Shown piece by piece: positions 1-18,150 of a DNA stretch of 64,000 nt. The position numbers and the translations under genes were made by a program. The stretch's first letter is position 1. Every line of letters begins with the position of its first letter. Location: the NCBI GenBank assembly GCA_029204225.1, contig CM055095.1, forward strand, positions 52,609,836 through 52,673,835, written 5' to 3'. This DNA comes from Diphasiastrum complanatum. Its lineage: Eukaryota; Streptophyta; Lycopodiopsida; Lycopodiales; Lycopodiaceae. Under the pieces are notes generated by a model. That model did no database searches and was not told the DNA's origin. It saw nothing but the letters and a program-made list of their open reading frames with translations.

Positions 1-81
1 GTGACGCCTCATGTACACATAAATTCTCTCGTTCAGACGGTTTTGTCTCCCGTTTCCATTTTTGGAGAGACAAGCATTGTT

Positions 82-266
82 GCAGCAGCTATCCGACATG
101 TAATCTGGGCTATGGAGTGGTTACTCGGGAATATTTTATCTTATTATCAGTGTGGGTAGTGGCGGCAGGAGCTGCAGCAGATCTGCGACATGTGACTCGG
201 GCTATGGAGTGCTTGTTGGAGAGCTTTTTTTACTTAGTATCAGTGTGGGTACTGGCAGCAGGAACT
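82..266 (+). repeat. 92-bp tandem duplication upstream of the permease start
   Basis: Two adjacent imperfect copies with a period of about 92-93 bp start at 82 and 174. Shared blocks include gcagcag, cgacatgt, ggctatggagtg and atcagtgtgggta. The array ends about 65 bp before the permease ATG, so it lies in the 5' UTR or proximal promoter. No function can be read from it. Confidence 0.8.
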
Positions 267-332
267 GAAACAAGTAACCAGATCTGTGGACTTACCTTGC
301 GCTATAACAGAAGATAATAAAGGAGCAGGAAC

Positions 333-4904
<4,572 letters not shown>

Positions 4905-5012
4905 GTATGTGTACACTCTTGCTAATTTGACATTATGTATAAAGCTAAATAAAAGTTTTAACTAGATATAGAATTGTCATAAAATTTATAAATATGTAAA
5001 ATTGGCATAAGC

Positions 5013-5262
5013 ATTAAAGAGAAGATATTTGATATAAAGCATGGAAAGTACTTTTCCATGCACATTTTTCTCCCTAGAATAATACTAGGCTATTTGGTCA
5101 TGATGATGTCCACATTAGTGGCATCTATGCTACCATTCTTTGGTCATTTTTTTTAGAATTTGTTGGTTCCTCTAGTTTTGTACCCTCAGATTTTATTATT
5201 TCATTGATTGTTACATTATTTTTTTCAGCCTTCCATCATGAATCTACATGTTTTGAATCCAT
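5013..5262 (+). pseudogene. Damaged C-terminal exon of the GAT1-like permease
   Basis: About 110 bp after the exon 6 donor, one frame reads YFSMHIFLPRIILGYL and then MMMSTLVASMLPFFG. This matches the RN-IPR...MLPFFG region that follows the sixth exon in AAAP permeases. The frame stops a few codons after PFFG, at an eight-T run near 5147-5154. The neighbouring frame then resumes as LEFVGSSSFVPSDF, which fits the family's LLGAFGF-PLDF segment, so a one-base slip in the T tract is the simplest reading. The expected VVYLQPTNE segment between exon 6 and this block is not visible, and the last helix is at best a trace near 5233-5340. Either the gene has lost its 3' end or a short unusual intron and a sequencing slip are misleading. 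Confidence 0.6.
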
Positions 5263-5777
5263 GTTATCATAACTAATTGGCAACACTCATGGCTCATTAG
5301 ATTATGTATCATCAATATGTTAAATGATATTTGCGCAAGCTGTATCAGTAAATACAGTCATGTGTGTGTATAATTTATGTTGGAAGGTGACAAATTTTCA
5401 AAGAACATCGACTACCAAGTATCAAAATAAGCTTTCAACTTCTTTCAAGAGAGCCATGATATGTACACTCTTCATTCCCAAACTGGAAGTGTGAATGTCT
5501 CAATATCTTGCATTAAAGGTATACAATTGAAGTTCATCTTCAATAGTGTTGATCAAACATAGAGTTAAAATGACAAGCACCTTAGTTTTATAATAGATCT
5601 TTTGAATGCTCACTTTTTAAGTGTATTATTGAGCCCATTTCAAGTTATAATACTTTATTTTCATGAAAAAGTTTTGGCTTCTTTTGGCTAGTTTGTAAAA
5701 TTTACTCAAAGAAAATTTATGAAATTTTTTACTTTTTTAGTCTACAACATAACTATCTTTATTTTGCAATACTCATC
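5263..5777. other. AT-rich gap between permease remnant and first LTR
   Basis: No coding frame, RNA gene or repeat was recognised here. Weak, stop-interrupted resemblance to a permease C-terminus may extend to about 5340, but it is too degraded to assign. Confidence 0.5.
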
Positions 5778-6264
5778 TATAGGAGAAGCACTTCAAGGTC
5801 CTACTTACAAGACACACACAAAGGAATAACAGTGGATCCAAACCACCTAACCATGTAGAAAGTACTAATCAATCTCCAAGTCACCCCCATGCCAAAGGAT
5901 AGGATGCGTGTGTCTCTAGAGAGAGAAAATGGGTAATGAAATCACATAATAAGAATGGGAGTAAAGTGAGTTTCTCCTAGAGGATATAGCCTCTGCTTCA
6001 TTTGTGCATGCACCCATGTAAGAATATAGTATTCCCATACATGCAACTCACTATTGATATCCTATACCATACCAAAAGTCATCCTAGCCCATGCAATGGC
6101 TGCACGTGACATTAGATGTGTGACTAGGTCCACACAAAGTTATTAATTACATTTCTAACCTAGTTTGGAATAATGAGTTGTAAACATTAATATCGTGTAT
6201 TTGAGTACCCTATATACAAGTCTAGGATTATGACAAATTCTATATTCAGGACATGGACGTAACA
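5778..6264 (-). mobile_element. Lone LTR, chromovirus family
   Basis: The segment is a diverged copy of the 521-bp LTRs at 27028 and 31915, in the same orientation. It starts tataggagaagc and ends with catggacgtaaca; the better copies end with catggacataaca. It keeps the order of shared blocks (acacacaaaggaataac, accacctaaccatgtag, cacccccatgccaaag). No partner LTR or matching 5-bp target duplication is visible, so it is a solo or truncated LTR. Confidence 0.75.
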
Positions 6265-6600
6265 ATGAGGTTGCTAAGACTAACACAAAGGGAGAGCTAC
6301 AATGTTCCACGAGGGAGAAGATGGAACCTGATAGATTTCAAGTTAATCTTGCACTCATGAGCAACAATATTTAATCTATTGAACCTCTTGCTTTGAGGAG
6401 GTCAAAGATGAAGAGATTTGCAAAAAGCTATGCAAGAAGATAATATCAATTCCATCAAATGCCATGACACTTGGGAGATAGTTGATCTTCAAGAGAGCAA
6501 GATACATGTTGCCAATAAATGGGTATACAAGATGAAGTATAATGCCGATGGAACTCTCGCAGAACACAAGGAAAGACTTTATGTGACTTAAGAGAGCCTT
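6265..6600 (+). pseudogene. Copia reverse transcriptase N-terminal fragment
   Basis: The fragment is strongly similar to 47590-47840, where a better copy reads into copia RT (CFEEAKNQEIWQKAM-type start and VDLP...ANKWVY region). Here it is interrupted by several stops and frameshifts (for example the stop after the tgcactcatgagcaac stretch). It begins directly at the end of the lone LTR. There is no function left. Confidence 0.6.
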
Positions 6601-8285
6601 AGTAACTAATATACCAATCCTACGAGCCCCTATTTGGACTATATAATTTCTTGTCCATACATATGCTTCTAAATATGCCATAGGAAGTGTTCTTACATAG
6701 CCTGGGGAGTATAAAAAGGATTACTCAATCTACTTTGCTATTAGGAAGTTGATTCCTACGGAGATGAACTATACGACCACCGAGCAAGAAGTGCTAGCAA
6801 TGGTATGTAGTGGAAATAAATTTTACCATTACCTTGTAGCCAATCCCTTCATCTTCTTAAAGATCATTAGGCCCTACTGTATCTAGTTAATACACCATGC
6901 ACTATCGAACGGATCACTAGATGGCTGTTGCTTTTCCAATATCTCTATTTTGAAATTATCGTTCTCAAGGGCAAGCAACACTATCTAGAAAATCAACTAT
7001 CATGGATACGCAACGTGCCTAAAAGTAGAGGGGTAGATGATAAACTCCATGACACCATATTGTTTCAAATTGACACCGTCCCTGAGTGGGCAGCTGACAT
7101 TGTTGGATATCTTATGTTGGGATGTCCTCCCCTAGAGATGAACAAAGTGGAGCGATGCAAGCTGATTATCAAATCTGCTCACTATACATTGATAGTTGGA
7201 TGACTATATCGATGCATCCTTATGCACAAAGTGCCTCAAGTAGTAAGTGTCATCCATGAAGGAATAGACGAAGGGCATTTCGCTGACAAAGCTATCAATC
7301 AAAAAGTACTACAACATGGGCTATGGTGGCCTAGCATGTTCAAGGATATTCATTACCAGGTCAAGAGGTGTGACATGTGACAACGTTCAATAGAACTCAA
7401 AAAAATTATAGAATGTCATGACAACCTATCTTGGTTGAGATGCCATTTGAGAAATGGGGCATTGATTATGTTGGCCCTATTCCTCTGGATGCGCAAGGTT
7501 CCCAACCCCTTTATATTATTGTAGCCACAAATTACTTCACCAAATGGGTCAAAGCAAAGGTGGCGAGAAAGGTTGATGCCAACTCCACTACCAAGTTCCT
7601 GTATGAAAGTATCCTTATTCATTTTGGGTGTCCACTTGAACTCGTGAGTGATCACAGAACGCATTTCTTAAACAAAACCATCACTCACTTGTTATCCTCG
7701 TATCTGGTTGTCTAGAGGAAAACTACGGCATATTACCCACGATGCAACGGACAAGCAAAATTGTCGAACAAGATTCTCTATAGCATTATCACAAACATGG
7801 TAGAGGCCTCATGCTCGGATTGGAAACACAACTTCATGCAGCTCTATGGGCTTTCAAAACCACCTTCAAAGTGATCATTGGACAGACGCCATTTCGAATG
7901 GTGGATGGACAAGAAGACTCAATATTTGTCATTCTAGGTCTAAGAGTCGCTATCTCCAAACGTCTCAGTATAGAGGACTCAACCCAAATAAGGCTTTAAA
8001 ACCTTCTCCAACTCCATGAAACTCGCTTTTTGGATCTCCATGCTCTAGTTGTGGAGAAACAACAAAGGAAGGCATGAACATAATATCAAGACCAAGAATC
8101 TTGTCAAGGGAGAATTGAACCTACTATACAAGGCCAAGGCACTTAAAGACAAGCTCAAGTTTCTAGGAAAAGGACCGTACAAGGTAGTCAAAATTCGTCC
8201 TAAGGAAAATCATTTGATACGCCCATTAACGACAGCAGATTGCATCACTGCTACCCAGCTGATGTTCACAACCTGGGGATGAGCC
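6601..8285 (+). pseudogene. Degenerate gypsy RNase H-integrase
   Basis: An RNase H relic near 6720-6850 has PTEMNYTTTEQEVLAMV and HYLVANPF, typical of Ty3/gypsy. Integrase follows: an H2C2-type region near 7210-7380, then a catalytic core at 7431-7990 with PFEKWGIDYVGPIP, the second aspartate in SDHRTHFLN, and W...LYGLSK / TPFRMVDGQ. A C-terminal GPY/F motif, GKGPYKVVKI, lies near 8165-8195. Stops occur throughout, including one directly after HLLSSYLVV. The lineage looks Tat/Athila-like from RNase H and GPY. No LTR was found attached. Confidence 0.8.
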
Positions 8286-8925
8286 TCATGCGTCATCCTT
8301 GTTGTCTTCATCTTCTCGAGAAAAATAGTTAGAACCACATTAAGATAGATTAGGTAGGTGTAGATTAGCCCTAGTTCCCCCTTAGTTATTTTCATTCTAG
8401 GATAGTTAGATAGCAATATATTAGATTCAATCTTAGAAATTAGGATAGGTTAGTCATTAGCGTAGGTTAAGATAGGTTAGTCATTAGCCTAGTTAGGGAT
8501 AATTAGTCCGATAATTAACTACTTAGAAGTACGTTAGTTAGTCTTAGATCACTTAGGTCAATCCTAGCAATAAAGTAAGTAGACAAGTCTTAGCCTAGTT
8601 AGACATATTAGAGTTCGACTAGGTACTTAGCAATTAGCCAAATTAGGTCAGCTAGGCTATGAACTCGAAGCCGAAAAATGAACTATCAAGCTCTGTGGAA
8701 TAATCCTTCTTCTAATGTAAATACGCCTATAAAAAATGAACAAAGCTATCACGACAATTGTCACATTCATACTAACTTTGAAATCATTAGTACTATAGTG
8801 ATTTCATAGACAAACAATTACAGAGTGTAAGTATAAGTGCAATCATTAATTCAACATTTAGTGACTCTATAACAGAAGGTACACTTGCTAGAAATTCATA
8901 ACTACAGTAGTTTATAAGAGATTCA
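8286..8925. other. AT-rich spacer with TTAG-rich degenerate repeats
   Basis: The stretch contains many ttagt/taggt words. A block ataggttagtcattag occurs twice, near 8445 and 8470. It could be the 3' non-coding part of the preceding gypsy relic. No open frame is supported. Confidence 0.5.
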
Positions 8926-9115
8926 AGCAAAATTGATATACTTCTGCAATCAATAGATCTAAGGGGTTGTAAAGCTTGGTGGGCTAAGCTTATGCAAGAA
9001 TTTGATCATGAGATCTGATATGTCAAAGGCAGCCCTAACCAGGCTGTAGATGCTCTTAGTCAGATTGGTGAATCTAATGAAGTTTCACTGCATATATCTA
9101 TAGATCCATAACCTT
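8926..9115 (+). pseudogene. Gypsy RNase H C-terminal relic
   Basis: One frame near 8988-9100 reads LMQEFDHEI, a stop, then YVKGSPNQAVDALSQI. This is the end of the Ty3/gypsy RNase H domain and its linker to integrase (usual form Y-KG--N-VADALSR). It is isolated from any integrase, so it is a fragment. Confidence 0.7.
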
Positions 9116-9164
9116 CATTGACATGAAACTATAAAACAGATTCTCATTTTGGTCGAATGTGAAA

Positions 9165-9740
9165 AATAGCGGGTTTCTCTTATCCAACTTCAAACCTAGA
9201 TCCAAGCTCAATCAAGCATCAAGAGATGAAGAGGATTATCTTGTTGTCACATGAAGATTCGTTCCCATGAGAGCGATAGCATAGTTCATAATCAAGCACA
9301 TGCTCATGATCCACATCTAACACTAACCATTAACACTATGATCCATTAGCACTAGCAATTAACAATGCATCCATTAACACTACTCAAGCAATAATAGATC
9401 TTACTCTTCTCTCTCACACACACAAAGAGTATAATAAAGATAAACTCCAACAAGCATCACATCCAACAATAAGCATATCCAAAGAAAACATGAGAGATGG
9501 AGGAGGAGAGAAGAAGAGCAAGGACATTCCATATCCATTTCATAAGAGGCTCAACCTGCTTGTATTGAAATGAAAAGAGAAGTGTAAATAATAATTCGGG
9601 ACCACCACTATATATAGTGGATTTTAGGGCTTTGGCCTCAAATCCAATTGGCCAATCTCCACTTTTCTTATTATTTGAAATTTGAAAATTGGGGGGAGCC
9701 TCTTTTATTCACTAACTTGACTATTAGGCCTTGCGATGTA
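9165..9740 (-). mobile_element. 3' LTR of truncated Tat-like element A
   Basis: The segment is collinear with the LTRs at 25027-25706 and 45023-45825. Shared blocks include attcgttcccatgagagcga, atagcatagttcataatc, ccatttcataagaggctc, ctatatatagtgg and actattaggccttgcga. Read on the minus strand, a TATA-like element sits near 9610. The site that holds a 120-bp CT tract in the 45-kb copy is here only a short ct/ca run (about 9408-9422). The terminal ~80 bp present in the other copies are missing at the right edge. Confidence 0.7.
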
Positions 9741-11974
9741 TTAAAATCGATATTGTGTGGAAAAAAACACTTATTGGCTCCTGACAACCACTTTGACGGT
9801 GTCCAAGAAATAAATTTTGATTCCCATGGGCCACCCAACATCCTCGCACGGTAGTAGAGTCTTGCTATTGGCAATTGATATTGCACTTTGTCGGATGCCA
9901 CTGGAAGATTTGGATCAAAGTAGAGGGTTGGTAAACCATTATCTCATCGTGCTTGAACTAATGCCAACAAAGCCAAATCTTTCACAAAAAGAGCTGATTT
10001 CCTAACCGTAGGATCTGGTGACAGCATATGCTCCCGAGAATAAGCCTGGAGTGCCCGATTGAAATCGATTGAGATCTTTCAGTTGTATGGCTGGTGAATT
10101 AATGGCCAATTTGGTGTATGGATGGTGATTTTATCCATTGGCACACTAGTGTCTTTCCACTTATTCCTTCATGGCATTGGAACGTAGTATGAAACTGACG
10201 AGGGCTCACAACATAGCTCTTGATTGAGTCCGGAGTTTTCTCAAAAACAATCTTACTCCATGGCGGTTTCTCACCCAATGCGGGTAGCTTATCCAGTTCC
10301 TTTTCCACTTCAATCTCTGAAGTTTTGAACTTGAACACCCAACCACCCCTCGAGGATTCATACAGATGTCTGGATTTTCTCCTCGATGGTGACTGTTCTT
10401 TGAAATAGTGGAACGGACGTTGAAATAGATGGCCCTATTTTGATATTTTGGGATGCGGCGGTATCTTCTTCTAGCAGTTGACATGTGCCCGAATCATCTG
10501 GCCCTGATCTTGTGGTGCTAGCGAAAAGGCTGGCATGACCAACATTGAGATTTCTGGGGTAGTCTACAAAACTTGAGCAACAATGGCTTCATAATCCTTG
10601 ATTATTGCTTTTGCCCTTGCCAACTCTGAGGATGCTCTACCTTTAAAGATATCAGATCTGCTTTGGAATTGGGACAAGGATTGGTGATACGTCTCAACCT
10701 TCCTGAACAAATAGTTGATTTCTTCCTTAGAGACAAGATGGTCTAGAACATTTGCATGTATCAAATTGTCGCACCCTATAGTCGTGGCATCCAACCCTCC
10801 TAGAATTTTTTTTTCTCAATCTGAGCCATATCCATTTGACCCTACAATAGGATAATCTGTTGCTTGGCATCCTGGACGGCTTTGGAGTTGGGATTAAAAG
10901 TCTCAGGGCTCAATGGCATCACAAATCGCTCATCTGTTTGTAAGCGATCGGAATCATCAATCATATCTATAAATCGGTAGGTGTTTGGAGAAATAGCTGA
11001 AGTTTGTGGGGGTGAGGCGGCTTGGGTAACTGTGATTGGAATGGTAGACTCAATTGTCACAAATGACCCTTGTGAGGAATCAGAGGTGAGAGAAGTTGCA
11101 GAGGCTGAGGGGACGGGAAGAGCAGAGCAAGTAACAACAGGAGATATGGGCGCAACTGCCGATGGTGGCTGAGTACGATGACGAGACGCAGGAGTGAGTG
11201 GGGTGAAACAATCTCGCTACATACTTGACGACGACTCTGGGAAGATAATGCTTTGTGGGGAGATTCAGTCGGTGCTACTTCATAGGTACATAGCATGGAA
11301 TCAGTGTGTAAAATCCGTGAACCTTATTTTCTAGATACATGGCAGCCAAGGATGACAAAAGAGAGCCAGCAGCAAATTGTCGTTTAGTATTACTCTTAAC
11401 GGCTCTCTTAAGTTCGTCGAAGACCATTTTGTAGCAGTCATATGGTTGTACAGTCCTCTTATCTAACTCGTAGTTAAATTCTACCAAGTGGTATAATATC
11501 TGTGAGGAGATTCGCTCCTTCCTGAGGTTCCCAACCATCAGAAAGTTGTTGAGGAGGTGGGCTACGACAATCAAGGTAGGATCCTAATGGCTTCTAGCAA
11601 ATAGCCATCATCTGTGTGTACTAGTTGACTTGAGTATCTACAGAAGGCTTTCTAACTGATTGGCCTGTTTGTGGGATGGAGTTGATCAAGGACCAGACTT
11701 GATACCTACGACAGCAAGACCTCATTGACCCGCACCTTGTGCACTACTGGAAGGTGATATAGAACTTTGTCTTGGCCTTGTTCCAGGTTTTGAAGGCCAT
11801 ACTAATAAATTCCATACTTATTTTGTTTGAGAAGGCCTTGTCTCTCAGCCATTCAGCCTCTCTGCTTGTGCTAGGAAGAGCCATGATTTCCGTTGAGGTT
11901 GGAACATCACGAAGGACGACAGATCTGGGTGAGACACTAGTATCAGTAGAAGACATAATGGCAAAGAAAAACAT
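9741..11974 (-). pseudogene. Post-integrase accessory ORF of Tat-like element A (degraded)
   Basis: Downstream of the integrase tail, on the same strand, a long coding relic runs in shifting frames. Its N-terminal part (11744-11974) is Ser/Thr-rich followed by STSREAEWLRDKAFS. The middle (11275-11574) contains NFLMVGNLRKERIS and YELDKRTVQPYDCYKMVF. A linker (10842-11296) contains IPITVTQAASPPQT and YRFIDMIDDSD, and then a coiled-coil-like stretch follows at 10564-10800. The C-terminal part (9680-10090) has TVRKSALFVKDLALL, VASDKVQYQLPIARLYY and GGPWESKF. That last block recurs at 62464-62900 and the linker recurs at 21040-21516, so it is a real protein family of these elements. I do not recognise the fold. 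Extra ORFs after integrase are known in Tat/Athila lineages, sometimes called env-like, but no membrane protein is evident here. Confidence 0.65.
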
Positions 11975-12744
11975 GTAAAAACTATGAATGGAAGGTTTGA
12001 AAGTGTATCAGCAGGTTGTGTGAAAGTTTCAAAAAAGTTCGGTTGTGGGAAAAATTTGCAAGAGCTTCGCTAGCACAAGTAAAAAATGAAATTGAAATCA
12101 GCCCTTTTATAGGCTAATTTGGAGGGTCTATTAGACAAAGTACTAGTTTGGCTTATCATTTCTAGACAAAAATTTGCAGGCATGTTCAATACTATGAAAA
12201 TAGATTCCAAAATTCTCGTCAAAGGTTTCTGATCTATGGTGTAGCTCGGCAAAGGTTCTGTAGGACTGGCGAATGAAACTCTATGCATTTAATGGAAATT
12301 TAGGATCTGAACCTATGCCCAATCTAATTTTGGCATTCTGAATCCATCTGGTCATATCGACGAAGGTTTATAATGTGTGTAGCATGTTCGACAAAGGTTC
12401 CCAAAGTGGCATATCTGTGAACTCTCGCCTAGCTTCAAAACATGTACTTTATGTACAAACCAAATTTCGCCCAGCTCAACTCAGCAAAAGTTCATATGAT
12501 TGTTTGTTCAAGATCTGAATAAAAAAGTGCTTTTTTGAGTCATTTGCCATCAAAAATTGATTCCTGAAAATACTTTCCTTTCTCTTTTTCTGATATGATG
12601 ACTTTCTTGACTTTTGCTCATCATTCTTTTTCTTCTCTTTTCTTTTTTGTTTTTTTTTTCCTGTCTTTTCCAAAAAAGAATCAAGAAGTAGTGAAAAACA
12701 ACAAAATTTTAAAATAACAAAAGTAAAAATGAGTAGATCTTTGA
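11975..12744 (-). other. Spacer between integrase and accessory ORF, element A
   Basis: The spacer is non-coding and collinear with 21541-22320 of element B; both share gcaagagcttcgctagcacaagt and then acaaaaatttgcaggc. It holds repeated words of the form (g)cgacaaaggttc or ggcaaaggttc, near 12215, 12245, 12360 and 12390, that also recur in the leaders of related elements. A low-complexity T/A-rich stretch follows at 12580-12730. Confidence 0.6.
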
Positions 12745-13265
12745 TCATGCTGGTAGATTTGGCTGCCAAAACTTGCGTAATCGACTGCCATGCACTGGTG
12801 TATCAAATCGTCTACCATCCAGGTGTTCCAAAATAACTGCGTTGTATGACACTATTTCTTTCACTTTGTATGGTCCTTCACCTATAAATTTTAATTTTCC
12901 TTTGATCAATTTGGTCTTATACATCAAAGCTAGATCTCCTTCCTTCATATCTTTCTTATGTAAACGGCGATCATGACATGCCTTGCGACGAGCTTTCTCT
13001 GTTGCTAGTGCATGGACTGCCATCAATCTAGTTTCAAAAAGTTTATGCAAAGCCTCATGGTGTAGTTGTAAAGATTGAGCATCATTCAATTGTTCCATTG
13101 CTACTATGCGTAAGGATGGTACTAAAAATTCGATCGGCATAACGGCACCTTGACCATAGATAAGTTAAAATGGTGTCTGGTCTGTGCTAAGTCAAAGACT
13201 ATAGGTGACTTATGGAGCGCAACGGAATTGTTCTCCTTTCCTAATGCATGACTATGCCTATCAAT
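12745..13265 (-). pseudogene. Tat-like integrase C-terminal domain, element A
   Basis: On the minus strand a 131-codon frame (13140 to 12745) runs from MPIEFLVPSLRI through LHHEALHKLFETRL. A GPY/F domain follows, KLKFIGEGPYKVKEI, ending in HGSRLRKFW and a stop. Upstream (13140-13265) the frame carries a stop in the TPF-LIYGQGAV region. The catalytic core and all of RT are absent, so the element is 5'-truncated at about 13265. Confidence 0.8.
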
Positions 13266-14099
13266 ATTGAACAAAATAGAATGTGTTAGCCGATATTTTT
13301 GCACGGAAAATCGGGCTAATATTGAAGTTTAACTTCGCAAAACTGGAAAAAACCGACATGTGAAACCCGGTTATTAGAAAAATTTGGCACAAATTTGCCT
13401 TAATTTTGGGTCCCAGCCTGCCCCTAAAGTGGCTAGACATGGTAAAGAATAGACTTTTGTAACGGTCTTAAAAACTGTCAAAAAAATATTTTGTGGTCAA
13501 GTTTTGTAAGACCAGCCAAGAGTGTCGGGCCACCTAAAATTGGCCCTAAATGAGGGTAGAGAAAAGTTTGCGACCTTAAAAATGGCCTGTGATAATGTTT
13601 TACGGCTTTTTGGCCAGTTAGAAATAGCCAACATAGTCGTGCTAAAATCCTACCATGTACAGAGTTGGTTTTTACTAATATATGGCTGCCTAGTGCATTT
13701 TCAGAAAAACCGTGTTGTCGTGGGAGCCGTAGTCATGAATGCCGAAAAATTCAACTTCAGTCAAAGAGCCATCAAAGAAAACTATTTATTGGACAAAACC
13801 CAAGCTGTGAATTATGGGCATACTGAACACTTGCAGAAACCCTAACAGGTAAATTCGGCAAACTATGAGGAGCGGGCAAAATACGCAAATCAGTCGGTAA
13901 TCCCAAGAAACCAAATGGCAAGGGCCAGCGGGCCGCGCATACTACAAGGAAAAATCAAATGCCAAGGACATGAAGGACTAAACGAAACCAAGGACCAAAA
14001 AAGTGAAGAGCACCTTAGGTGGAGTAGGAGTTTGACAAAAGTCCTCACCCACCTTTTGAATAATAAATGTAAACAAGACTTTAGGACCTAGGGGGCACC
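13266..14099. other. Unassigned DNA
   Basis: The stretch contains many gaaaa-tttggc-like words. An open frame of about 107 codons on + (13522-13845) lacks an ATG start and resembles nothing I know. No retroelement domain or host gene can be supported. Confidence 0.4.
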
Positions 14100-14828
14100 A
14101 AAAAATTCAGACCTGTGGCCCTGATTTGTGGCCCTGATTTCTGCTTGTCCATCTCCACATCTATGGCTATTCTGCTCTGGGAGTGGATTTCAAACCTCCA
14201 CAGTCCCTACCCGTTGCCTACATCTATAGAAGTCTATCTGCGACCTGTTGTGGCTCAGACCATAGCTGTTCTACAAGAGTATGTCTGAGAAATCAGTGAC
14301 TTCCTCCAGAACAGAAGTTTTTGGGCATTCTACTGTCCCCAACGTATTCCAAAAAGCAAGCTTTATGCTATTTGCATTGATCAGATAGCTGTTTGATCCT
14401 ATGTTGCCCATCACACTCTAGACAAAAAGGTTTTGCAAACTCTATTGCTCATAAAGATATTTGATCCTCTGTTGTCCATCGCACCATTGAAAGAAGAGAA
14501 AGCAATTGACTAGTGCTCCTCGCTGGCTGCCTACTATAGTCCTCGCTGGCTACCTACTATAGTCCTCACTGCCTGCCTCATCTATGGTCTACTACCCATC
14601 TTTGGCCACCCGTCAAACTATCACTGCCTGTGGGAACTCGGATTCTACCTGTCCAGCACTGACAAAGAGATGCACTTTACAAAATTTTGTTGCTCTTATG
14701 TGTTGTCTGTCCATCGCTGATATTGAGAATGTTTTTGTGGTCATTCTATGTTGCTAGATCATTATTTCTGAGGTATTGTACCTCTGTTGTTTCTAAAGCA
14801 CTCACATTCCGGAAGAGCTAACTCAATG
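14100..14828 (+). mobile_element. Possible LTR ending before an imperfect tRNA-Met PBS
   Basis: The end reads gagctaactca and is followed by tggtatcaagagcagag, the tRNA-Met primer site with one inserted base. Short local duplications (cctcgctggctgcctactat / cctcgctggctacctactat at about 14519-14560) and pyrimidine-rich words lie upstream. The left boundary is uncertain and no partner LTR was found. Confidence 0.35.
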
Positions 14829-16892
<2,064 letters not shown>

Positions 16893-16989
16893 TGTCTCTT
16901 TCCATGAGTGTACAGCTATATATAGTAGATCCACTCCTAGCATGAAAGATAGCATTGGTTGCCAACTTTTGGGTTGATAGGTTGTCACA

Positions 16990-18150
16990 AACGATGATTG
17001 GGTTCTATGAAAAATCCAGCAAGTGAAGATCTTTGATCACCATCTTGATCCATACCATCTCCTTTTTGCAATGTGTAAGTGCTTTGTACTCGGCCTCACT
17101 AGATGACAATGAGATAGTGGCTTGTTTCTTTGACATCCATGATATAGCTCCATCATTTATGAAAATACAATGAGCACTTATGTATTTCCTATCCATTTTA
17201 TCTCCAGAAAGTCCAAATCTGAGAATCCAAATAAGTTAGACGATGATCCCTCATACAATATGCCAAAATCTTGAGTTCCAATGATATACCTCAAAACTCG
17301 TTTCCCTAGCTTCCAATGCTCTTCACTAGGATATTGCATGAATTGGCTCAATCTACCAACACAATAGCTTAGATAGGGTCTTGTGATGGCTAGATAGATG
17401 AGTGAACCAACTAGCTTCCTATAGAGAGTGATGTTCTTGAAGGATCTTTCATTACCTCTTATAGTTAGCTTTACATTTGACTTCATAGGTGTATCACAAG
17501 ACTTTGCATCTACCATATGAAATCTTTCTAGAATAGAATTAGCATACTTCTCTTGACAAATGAAAGTAGATTGAGAAAATCTAATCACTTATATTCCTAG
17601 AATGTAATGCAAATGACGAAGATCATGCACCTCAAACTCACTCTTGAGAGTACTCTTGATATCTTCCACATCTTGGTTGGCTCCACCACTCAAGATGATA
17701 TCATCCACATAGATTAGAAAGATGGTGACATCATTTCTAGCAAACCTATAATAAAGTGAATGATCATACTCACTCATAAAAAAACCTTGAGAGAGTAAAA
17801 AAGTGTTAAGCTTAGCATACCAACTCCTTGGTGCTTACTTAAGGTCATATAAGCTCTTTTGTAGAAGACAAACATGATTTGGCTTTGTAGGTGAAATGTA
17901 GCTCTCGGGTTGCTCCTTGTACACTTCCTCCTCAAGATCACCATTCAAAAAAGCATTTGTGATATCAAATTGCCATAGATCCCATCCATAAAGAATAGCG
18001 AGAGAGATGATGACTTGAATGCTTACCATCTTTGCCACGGGTGCAAAGATTTCATCATAGTCAATACCATGTTCTTGAGCATATCCTTTTGCCACCAACT
18101 TTGTGTAGAACAACTGATCAGATAGATCTTGGTTCTACCATCAAAGCGCA
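16990..18150 (-). pseudogene. Copia reverse transcriptase-RNase H fragment
   Basis: Read from 18150 to 16990 on the minus strand. RT N-terminal KLVAKGYAQEHGIDYDEIFA is followed by DITNAFLNGDLEEEVYKEQP. The catalytic IYVDDIILSG lies near 17680-17715, then FEVHDLRHLHYILGI, CDTPMKSNVKL, LVGSLIYLAITRPYLSYCV and the RNase H motif WMSKKQATISLSSSEAEYKA near 17080-17140. Frames break near 17830, 17778 (stop), 17588 (stop) and 17190. There is no gag, integrase or LTR on either side. It is a truncated relic from the same broad copia group as the element at 55809-61887. Confidence 0.9.

Noticed and set aside
8400-8640. TTAGG-like words suggesting interstitial telomere repeats
   Set aside because: The words are irregular and mixed with ttagt/taggt; no run of a fixed plant telomere unit exists.
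13522-13845. 107-codon open frame on the plus strand
   Set aside because: It begins at GTG, has no recognisable motif, and lies in DNA that looks like decayed repeat.
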